Positions 58,405 to 64,000 of a DNA stretch of 64,000 nucleotides are shown here, in pieces (positions within the stretch are counted from its first letter, which is position 1; the number at the start of each line of letters is the position of its first letter). Below the pieces are notes generated by a model that saw only the letters and a program-made list of their open reading frames with translations, was not told where the DNA came from and made no database searches. Origin of the DNA: an uncultured Alphaproteobacteria bacterium (GTDB taxonomy: Bacteria; Pseudomonadota; Alphaproteobacteria; HIMB59). The DNA is taken from NCBI GenBank assembly GCA_902574995.1, contig CACGPP010000004.1, positions 1 to 64,000 of the forward strand, in the 5' to 3' direction. A program made the translations under genes and the position numbers.

Positions 58405-58959
58405 ATGACACCTGAAGTTTTACAAGAAAAGTTTCTTGATTGGCAATGTCAATCTAGAATTCAGGCATTTAGAACACAAAATGGCAGACCAAATTCATCT
58501 ATGGCACCTATATTGCTTGATAAGAAAGGAAATGAACTTCTAAGAATTATTGTTGTAATTTCGGAAAATGATCCTGTAAACACTACAAAACTGTTTGAAC
58601 ACACTTTTAAACGAACTTACGATCCTGCTGATCGATTTGATAAAATGAATAAATTTTTATCTTCTGAATATTTTATGGATAAAGATAAATTTTCAGACTC
58701 TTTATTTGCTACTTTTCCAAAAAACTCAAGTATCTCAAAAAAAGTAGTTAAAGACGGCTCATGTATCTTAGATTTTATTCACCTTTCTACAAATTATAGA
58801 TTGTCATGCTCTCCTTTTATTCTCGATAAAAATGAGGAACATTGGGAAAATATTTTTTGGCATAATAAAAATTTTAATCCTGGTTTGGGAAATGACATTG
58901 ATGTTATAAAATTTATTCCAAACTGGAAAAAATCTAAATTAATAAGAATTAAAGATTAA
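58405..58959 (+). CDS. Uncharacterised protein linked to GS type III
   Basis: 184 residues, soluble, without signal or helices. It opens MTPEVLQEKFLDWQCQSRIQAF and ends with a basic tail (KKSKLIRIKD). A central part (LLDKKGNELLRIIVVIS) looks like a beta-strand pair, and the C-terminal third is rich in aromatic and acidic residues (NEEHWENIFWHNKNFNPG). It is seven bases after the GS gene, so it is likely co-expressed and perhaps a specificity or regulatory partner. I recognise no domain. Confidence 0.7.
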   Translation: MTPEVLQEKFLDWQCQSRIQAFRTQNGRPNSSMAPILLDKKGNELLRIIVVISENDPVNTTKLFEHTFKRTYDPADRFDKMNKFLSSEYFMDKDKFSDSLFATFPKNSSISKKVVKDGSCILDFIHLSTNYRLSCSPFILDKNEEHWENIFWHNKNFNPGLGNDIDVIKFIPNWKKSKLIRIKD

Positions 58960-58972
58960 AATATTTGAATGT

Positions 58973-58996
58973 ATAAGGGAGCAAAGGCTCCCTTAT
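58973..58996. terminator. Bidirectional terminator hairpin
   Basis: ATAAGGGAGC and GCTCCCTTAT form a perfect 10-bp stem with loop AAAG, exactly between the convergent genes ending at 58959 and 59007. Short T/A tracts flank it. The position and symmetry favour termination from both directions. Confidence 0.75.
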
Positions 58997-59006
58997 TTAT
59001 AAAATT

Positions 59007-59483
59007 TTACTCAACTAACTTAAAGTTCTCGCCCTTAGCGTATGTTCTTTTTAACTGTACCAAGGGATGATTAGGTGACATTTGAAACTTAATTAAAAGT
59101 TCTCTAGCTAACATATCTCTATCTTGTTGGTTTTTTGGAAGTTTAATCTTCTTTGGTAAAGTTATCCAAGCGTTTGCATTTCTGTCAAACACAGCAGGGG
59201 TATCACCTTCGAAACCCATATGGATGTCCTCTAACCAATTTAAATCATCCCAACCCATAATTTCGATATATTGTTTTAGAAATGGCGTTAAGTGCTTATA
59301 ATCAGGAATTAAGTTAACATCATATCGATAGCCAATATGCTGGCCAATCATTTTTTCTCTTGATGTTTTAATTTCCTTATCTTTTAATTTAGCCCCACCT
59401 ACAACTTGATAACCTTTTGACTTAGTAGGTTTTTTTGATTTTGCAGAAGTTGATTTCTTTTTTGTAACTTTCTTTTTAACCAT
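59007..59483 (-). CDS. Lysine-rich uncharacterised protein downstream of the split glutamate synthase
   Basis: 158 residues. The first 25 are a disordered, histone-like tail (KKKVTKKKSTSAKSKKPTKSK). The rest is a compact soluble domain with YDVNLIPDYKHLTPFLKQYIEIMGWDDLNWLEDIHMGFEGDTPAVFDR and a basic C-terminus. It starts 9 bases after the mgsC-like stop, so it is the last gene of that operon. The tail could bind nucleic acid or an acidic partner. No family is recognised. Confidence 0.72.
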   Translation of the reverse strand: MVKKKVTKKKSTSAKSKKPTKSKGYQVVGGAKLKDKEIKTSREKMIGQHIGYRYDVNLIPDYKHLTPFLKQYIEIMGWDDLNWLEDIHMGFEGDTPAVFDRNANAWITLPKKIKLPKNQQDRDMLARELLIKFQMSPNHPLVQLKRTYAKGENFKLVE

Positions 59484-59492
59484 AATACTCTC

Positions 59493-60827
59493 CTAAATTG
59501 AGTGGTAGTTATCTACACCTACTGTTAAATCTGTACCAGCTAATGGAACTTTAGCCATTGCTGATGACTCCATTGTTAATGCAGCTAGATCTTCTGGCTC
59601 AAGTGAGTGAATATTTGTCTTACCACATGCTCTTGCTAGCATTTGGCACTCAAGAGTCATAGTACTGAGCAAATTATAAACTCTTTCTGCTGCCTCTGTT
59701 GGGTCTAATCTACTTCTAAGAACAGGATCCTGTGTGGCCACACCAACTGGACATCTACCAGTATGACAGTGATAGCAGTAACCTGCCTCCACTCCCATTT
59801 CTTTTTCATAATCAGCTTCTGGAATATCTTTGTTACAGTTCAGTGCTACTAATCCAGCTGTACCGATAGCAATAGCATCTGCCCCAAGAGCTAAGGCTTT
59901 AGCCATATCAGCTCCATCTCTAATACCTCCAGCAAATACTAAAGATATTTCACCAGTTTTTCCCACATCGTCCAAAGCTCTTCTTGCTTCTCTAATTGCA
60001 CCAATACCAGGAATACCAGTATTAGCTGCTGCAATGTGTGGACCAGCTGCTGTTGAACCTTCCATAGAGTCTAAAAATATAGAGTCAGGGTCACATTTTG
60101 CTGCCATTCTGACATCGTCATAAACTCTTGATGCACCTAACTTCAATTGAATTGGCACTTGATTGTCAGTTAATTCTCTTAGTTCTTGAACCTTAAGAGC
60201 TAAATCGTCCGGTCCCATCCAGTCTGGGTGTCTAGCAGGAGATCTTTGATCAATACCAGCGGGTAACGATCTCATCTCGGCTACTTGGTCAGTAACTTTC
60301 TGGCCCATTAAGTGACCACCCATTCCAACTTTTTGACCTTGGCCAATAAAAACCTCAATGGCGTCAGCTAATTGAGCATGGTGTGGGTTGAAGCCATACC
60401 TGGATTGAATACATTGATAATACCATTTATGAGAGTATCTTCTCTCATCAGGTATCATACCCCCTTCTCCAGAGCATGTTGCACTTCCAGCCATTGATGA
60501 ACCTCTAGCTAAAGCAGTTTTTGCTTCATAAGAAAGAGCACCAAAACTCATACTTGTTATGTAAACAGGAATATCAAGTTTGATAGGATTTTTTGCTCTG
60601 GGACCTATAATTGTTTCTGTTAGACACTTCTCTCTATAACCTTCAATAACAAATCTTGTTAATGTGCCTGGTAAAAAAACTAAATCATCCCAATGAGGGA
60701 TTTTTTTCATTAACGCCATACCACGCATACGATAACGACCAAGTTGTGATTTGATATGAATGTCGTCCATTACCTCAGGAGTAAAAATTGAGTTTTGTCC
60801 TAATAATTGTGTATTACGTTTTGCCAT
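59493..60827 (-). CDS. mgsC: Glutamate-synthase-like FMN subunit (GlxD/MgsC type)
   Basis: 444 residues corresponding to the FMN and iron-sulfur synthase domain of GltB. Seen are ITSMSFGALSYEAKTALARG, GEGGMIPDERRYSHKW, SFGA/GG-type phosphate sites (VFAGGIRDGADMAKALALGADAIAIG) and cluster cysteines CYHCHTGRCPVGVATQDP. In N-methylglutamate synthase this subunit transfers the amine from a glutamyl donor; in rhizobia it is called GlxD. It overlaps the GlxC-like gene by one base. The alternative is an ammonia-dependent split glutamate synthase. Confidence 0.88.
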   Translation of the reverse strand: MAKRNTQLLGQNSIFTPEVMDDIHIKSQLGRYRMRGMALMKKIPHWDDLVFLPGTLTRFVIEGYREKCLTETIIGPRAKNPIKLDIPVYITSMSFGALSYEAKTALARGSSMAGSATCSGEGGMIPDERRYSHKWYYQCIQSRYGFNPHHAQLADAIEVFIGQGQKVGMGGHLMGQKVTDQVAEMRSLPAGIDQRSPARHPDWMGPDDLALKVQELRELTDNQVPIQLKLGASRVYDDVRMAAKCDPDSIFLDSMEGSTAAGPHIAAANTGIPGIGAIREARRALDDVGKTGEISLVFAGGIRDGADMAKALALGADAIAIGTAGLVALNCNKDIPEADYEKEMGVEAGYCYHCHTGRCPVGVATQDPVLRSRLDPTEAAERVYNLLSTMTLECQMLARACGKTNIHSLEPEDLAALTMESSAMAKVPLAGTDLTVGVDNYHSI

Positions 60828-61663
60828 TAGCCTAATATTCCTTTCTTTTCTGCTGGCTCTAGATTGTCATAATTCCAGAGCATTCTTCCTGCAACGTATT
60901 TCTTAAATTTTGAGGCTGGGACCTTGCAATCAATCTCAGCATTTTTAATTTTTTGTTCTAGCCATCTAACCTCGTGCTCATTCATTTCACCAGGTACGCA
61001 GTCTGTTCCAAGCGAATGAGGTTCTCCTCCTACAAAAATGATTCCATCATACATTGAGTCACCCATGTTTGCGTTTACATCACCACAAACGATAATTCTT
61101 CCTCTTTGCATCATAAATCCAGTGTAAGCTCCAGCATTTCCGCCAATAAGAATAGTGCCACCTTTCATATCAATTCCAGTTCTTGCACCAGCATCGCCTT
61201 TAACTATAAGGTCACCGCCTCTAAGAGCAGCTCCAAAACAAGATCCTGCATTGTTTTCAACAACAACTTTTCCTGACATCATATTTTCAGCACATGACCA
61301 ACCAACTCTTCCGTTAACTCTCACTGTTGGTCCATCGATACAACCGATACCAAAATAACCTAAACTACCCTCAAAGATTAAGTTTAACTTATTTAGAATT
61401 CCCACACCAAGTGAATGTTTTGCACCAGGGTTTTTAATAACTATAGACCCATATCCCTTTCGAATTGCATCTCTAATTTTTTGATTCAATTCATGAGCAT
61501 CAATGCCTTCACAATCAATGGAGGTTCTTTTATTAAAATCAACTTCGTGATTACCGTAGTAGGTATAATTTTCTTCTTCTGTTACTTCAAAATATAATTT
61601 TTGCGATCTACCTGATAAATTTTCATCATCAAAAGCAGTAGTTCTTTTTGTTATGCCTGCCAT
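60827..61663 (-). CDS. mgsB: Glutamate-synthase C-terminal-domain protein (GlxC/MgsB type)
   Basis: 278 residues with the right-handed beta-helix of the GltB C-terminal domain. GxxGxxxG repeats run from about residue 105: NNAGSCFGAALRGGDLIVKGDAGARTGIDMKGGTILIGGNAG, each turn about 20 residues. It probably bridges the amidotransferase and synthase subunits. Its 5' end overlaps the GlxB-like gene by 13 bases. Confidence 0.87.
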   Translation of the reverse strand: MAGITKRTTAFDDENLSGRSQKLYFEVTEEENYTYYGNHEVDFNKRTSIDCEGIDAHELNQKIRDAIRKGYGSIVIKNPGAKHSLGVGILNKLNLIFEGSLGYFGIGCIDGPTVRVNGRVGWSCAENMMSGKVVVENNAGSCFGAALRGGDLIVKGDAGARTGIDMKGGTILIGGNAGAYTGFMMQRGRIIVCGDVNANMGDSMYDGIIFVGGEPHSLGTDCVPGEMNEHEVRWLEQKIKNAEIDCKVPASKFKKYVAGRMLWNYDNLEPAEKKGILG

Positions 61664-62592
61664 ACTTTTACCTCCGCTTCATAAGGGTCATATGTTTTAA
61701 TTTCGTGAGGAAATATATTCCTAATTGCAACTTCCTCTGATGCACATGCTACGATGTCTTTACTTTCGTAGATTACCATTGGCTTAGCGGCCATATGGTC
61801 TTTTGCCATTCCCAACTGATCCTTTGTTGCTACAACATATGTAAAAACTCCATCGAGCTCATCCAAGCTATCATGCATAGCTTTTTCTAGTTCAATGCCG
61901 TTAGCCATCTTATCAGCTATATAGACAGCAATTATTTCTGAGTCACAATTTGAATTAAACCTGTAACCTTTTCTTTCAAGTACTCTTCGATTGCCCCAAT
62001 AATTAGTCAATTGACCATTATGAACAACTGACACATCCTCAAAAGGGAAAGCCCAATAAGGGTGTGCAGATTTAATATCTACATCAGACTCGGTAGCCAT
62101 CCTTGTATGGCCAATACCGTGGGTACCCATAAATTTATCAAGGCCATATTGATTGGATACAGTATTTGCATCGCCTAAGTCTTTAATGAGTTCAAGGCCC
62201 TTACCAATTGATAAAATTTCAGTTTTTTCGACTGTTTCTATCTCAGTAGCCAAATCTGTGAGGTCACCTTTAAAATCAAATATATATCTGAAAGCGTATG
62301 GGGTGCTGGAGCTTTCTTTTGTTACTTTAGCACCATGTTTTTTTAAAATAGAGTCGACAGCATTTTTTCTATTTTTTAAATCAGCAGGTGAGTCGACAGT
62401 TGCATTTACCTTTTCAGCCTCGTTTTCAGATATTTTAAATCTCATTACAAAGCCTTTTTTTAAAGGTGTTCCGTACATAGCATATCCTGTTGAGTCAGGT
62501 CCCCTATGTTTAAGACCTTGTAACATAAGGCCCATTTGTTCACCAACGTTGACTGTCTTCTTTTTATTTATAACTCCAGCTATTCCACACAT
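61651..62592 (-). CDS. mgsA: Class II glutamine amidotransferase (GlxB/MgsA type)
   Basis: 313 residues of the Ntn-hydrolase amidotransferase fold. Cys2 (MCGIAGVINKK) is the nucleophile after Met removal. LKHRGPDSTGYAMYG, GIGHTRMATESDVD and VVHNGQLTNYWGNR are the glutamine-site loops. In N-methylglutamate synthase this subunit handles the glutamyl substrate. It is the second visible gene of the operon after the GS at 62612 and overlaps mgsB. Confidence 0.9.
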   Translation of the reverse strand: MCGIAGVINKKKTVNVGEQMGLMLQGLKHRGPDSTGYAMYGTPLKKGFVMRFKISENEAEKVNATVDSPADLKNRKNAVDSILKKHGAKVTKESSSTPYAFRYIFDFKGDLTDLATEIETVEKTEILSIGKGLELIKDLGDANTVSNQYGLDKFMGTHGIGHTRMATESDVDIKSAHPYWAFPFEDVSVVHNGQLTNYWGNRRVLERKGYRFNSNCDSEIIAVYIADKMANGIELEKAMHDSLDELDGVFTYVVATKDQLGMAKDHMAAKPMVIYESKDIVACASEEVAIRNIFPHEIKTYDPYEAEVKVWQA

Positions 62593-62611
62593 ACTTTTCT
62601 CCTATCTTATC

Positions 62612-64000
62612 TTATGGTAAGCAATCTAGGTATTTATCGAGATCCCATTGAGTCGGAGTTGCTAAAAATTCTTCCCACTCATCTCTTTTATACTCCATAA
62701 ACACTTTCATCATGTCACCTGGTAGAGCATCTTGTATTACCTTGTCGGTTTCTAATCGATCTAATGCCTCACCAAGAGTCATTGGTAATTTTTCAACTTG
62801 CTTACCAGCTTTCATTTGTTCATACATATTTTGTTGTTCAGGTTTACCTGGATCCATTTTCTTTGAAATACCATGGTCGAATGCTTTCAACAGACCGCTT
62901 CCCATTAAGTATGGGTTGTGGGCTGAATCAACTGATCGATATTCAAATCTACCAGGGGCAGATACCCTTAAACCACAGGTTCTGTTTTGATATCCCCAGT
63001 CCGCATAAACTGGAGCCCAAAAACCTGTATCCCAAAGTCTTCTATATGAATTCACAGTTGAGGAACCCAAGGCTGTTAAAGCAGGAAGGTGTTCCATGAC
63101 ACCGCCGATTGCTTGAAGGCCTATTTTTCCAGGAATTCTTCTATCTTTCCCGTCTGGCATAAAGACATTTGTACCTCCCCTACGGTGATGAAATACATTT
63201 TCCATACCTGGGATAGTCTTGTTACCACATGGTATTAATTCATCTTTTCCGCCCTTCCAGAGTGAAATATTTGTGTGACAACCAGAAGCAGACACGCCAA
63301 CAAATGGTTTACTCAGAAAACAAGCAATCAAATTAAATTCTCTTGCTACTTGAGCACAGATTTGTCTGTAAGTTGATAACCTGTCAGCGTTTCTAACAAC
63401 ATCATCGTAGTTGAAATTTAGTTCTAATTGTCCAGGCGCGTCCTCATGGTCACCTTGGATAATGTCCAAACCCATTGCGCGTGAATACTCAATTACTTTC
63501 ATGTAAACAGGTCTTAATGATTCAAATTGATCAATGTGATAGCAGTAGGGTTTAGAGAAACCTGAACCAGTCGGTGAACCATCTTCGTTTTTTGTTAACC
63601 ACATCATTTCAGGTTCTGTCCCTGCTCGTAATTCTAGTTTGTGTTTCTTTTTAAATTCTTCGTGGGCTCTTTTTAAGTTACCTCTGCAATCAGATGTAAG
63701 ATATCCACCAGGATCTTTTTCTTCTTCCCTGTTTCTAAAACAAGTACAAAAAACTCTGGCAATTCTTTTATCCCAAGGAATTTGAACAAATGTTTCTGGA
63801 TCAGGTATACCCACTAATTCGTGGGCCTCTGGTCCATAACCTATGTAATCACCATGTCTATTTGTAAATAGATTAGCAGTAGCTCCATAAACTAATTGGA
63901 AACCTTTATTAGCTACACTCTCCCAATGATCTGCAGGAACACCTTTACCTACAATTCTACCTGTAACAGAAATAAATTGATAATAAATGTACTCAATTCC
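62612..64000 (-). CDS. Glutamine-synthetase-family ligase next to mgsABC (5' end outside the window)
   Basis: 463 codons are open up to the window edge, beyond the GTG at 63814. The upstream translation GIEYIYYQFISVTGRIVGKGV is clearly GS N-terminal sequence, so the true start lies past 64000. Markers include DHEDAPGQLELNFNYDD, SASGCHTNISLW, NRTCGLRVSAPGRFEYRSVDSAHNPYL. In GxxHxH the second histidine is asparagine. This is the branch that accompanies GlxBCD in rhizobia and mycobacteria, and could feed glutamine or a glutamylamide to the mgs complex. Confidence 0.85.
   Translation of the reverse strand, partial: GIEYIYYQFISVTGRIVGKGVPADHWESVANKGFQLVYGATANLFTNRHGDYIGYGPEAHELVGIPDPETFVQIPWDKRIARVFCTCFRNREEEKDPGGYLTSDCRGNLKRAHEEFKKKHKLELRAGTEPEMMWLTKNEDGSPTGSGFSKPYCYHIDQFESLRPVYMKVIEYSRAMGLDIIQGDHEDAPGQLELNFNYDDVVRNADRLSTYRQICAQVAREFNLIACFLSKPFVGVSASGCHTNISLWKGGKDELIPCGNKTIPGMENVFHHRRGGTNVFMPDGKDRRIPGKIGLQAIGGVMEHLPALTALGSSTVNSYRRLWDTGFWAPVYADWGYQNRTCGLRVSAPGRFEYRSVDSAHNPYLMGSGLLKAFDHGISKKMDPGKPEQQNMYEQMKAGKQVEKLPMTLGEALDRLETDKVIQDALPGDMMKVFMEYKRDEWEEFLATPTQWDLDKYLDCLP

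Noticed and set aside
62153..62620. 155-codon plus-strand frame over mgsA
   Set aside because: Antisense to a clear class II amidotransferase; no independent evidence of coding.

Overview
The window is AT-rich, tightly packed DNA from a streamlined alphaproteobacterium. Genes commonly overlap by 1 to 35 bases and intergenic gaps are very short. The gene order tig-clpP-clpX-lon-hup-nuoA..N-birA-coaX-rnj-DUF1467-proS-lolCD-dnaE-rpsB-tsf-pyrH-frr is a recognisable alphaproteobacterial backbone. Low GC, a compact genome and a methylamine/glutamine-type nitrogen cluster suggest a marine oligotroph of the SAR11 / HIMB59-like kind. That placement is inference; no rRNA gene is present to confirm it.

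Positions 1-33245 are one minus-strand block. Read in its own direction it starts with tRNA-His and tRNA-Leu, then protein quality control (tig, clpP, clpX, lon), hup, tRNA-Val and tRNA-Asp, a polysaccharide-lyase-like lipoprotein, all 14 subunits of respiratory complex I (nuoA-N), biotin and CoA metabolism, RNase J, prolyl-tRNA synthetase, a lipoprotein-release transporter, DNA polymerase III alpha, and ribosomal protein S2 / EF-Ts / UMP kinase / ribosome recycling factor. pyrH carries an apparent frameshift in a nine-base homopolymer. The rpsB leader can fold into a stem with a pseudoknot over the Shine-Dalgarno sequence.

Positions 33311-54100 are housekeeping genes on alternating strands: glnB-glnA with convergent glnE, a DusA-like protein lacking its catalytic cysteine, hisI-thrS (ThrS without a TGS domain), two EamA transporters, the sufBCDS-sufT-sufA operon, mnmA, anmK, tyrS, then a GS-like ligase coupled to a MetX-like hydrolase.

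Positions 51686-64000 form the most accessory-looking region and centre on nitrogen. It holds three non-GlnA glutamine-synthetase-family enzymes, a class I glutamine amidotransferase, a divergent Amt transporter followed by two single-helix proteins of about 57 residues, two uncharacterised proteins, and a three-gene split glutamate-synthase (GlxBCD/MgsABC type). The likely theme is uptake of ammonium or small amines, ATP-dependent coupling to glutamate, and transfer or hydrolysis of the amide. With glnA, four GS-family genes lie within about 31 kb. This gene set, with its tiny membrane proteins and unknowns, is the best candidate in the window for an undescribed system.
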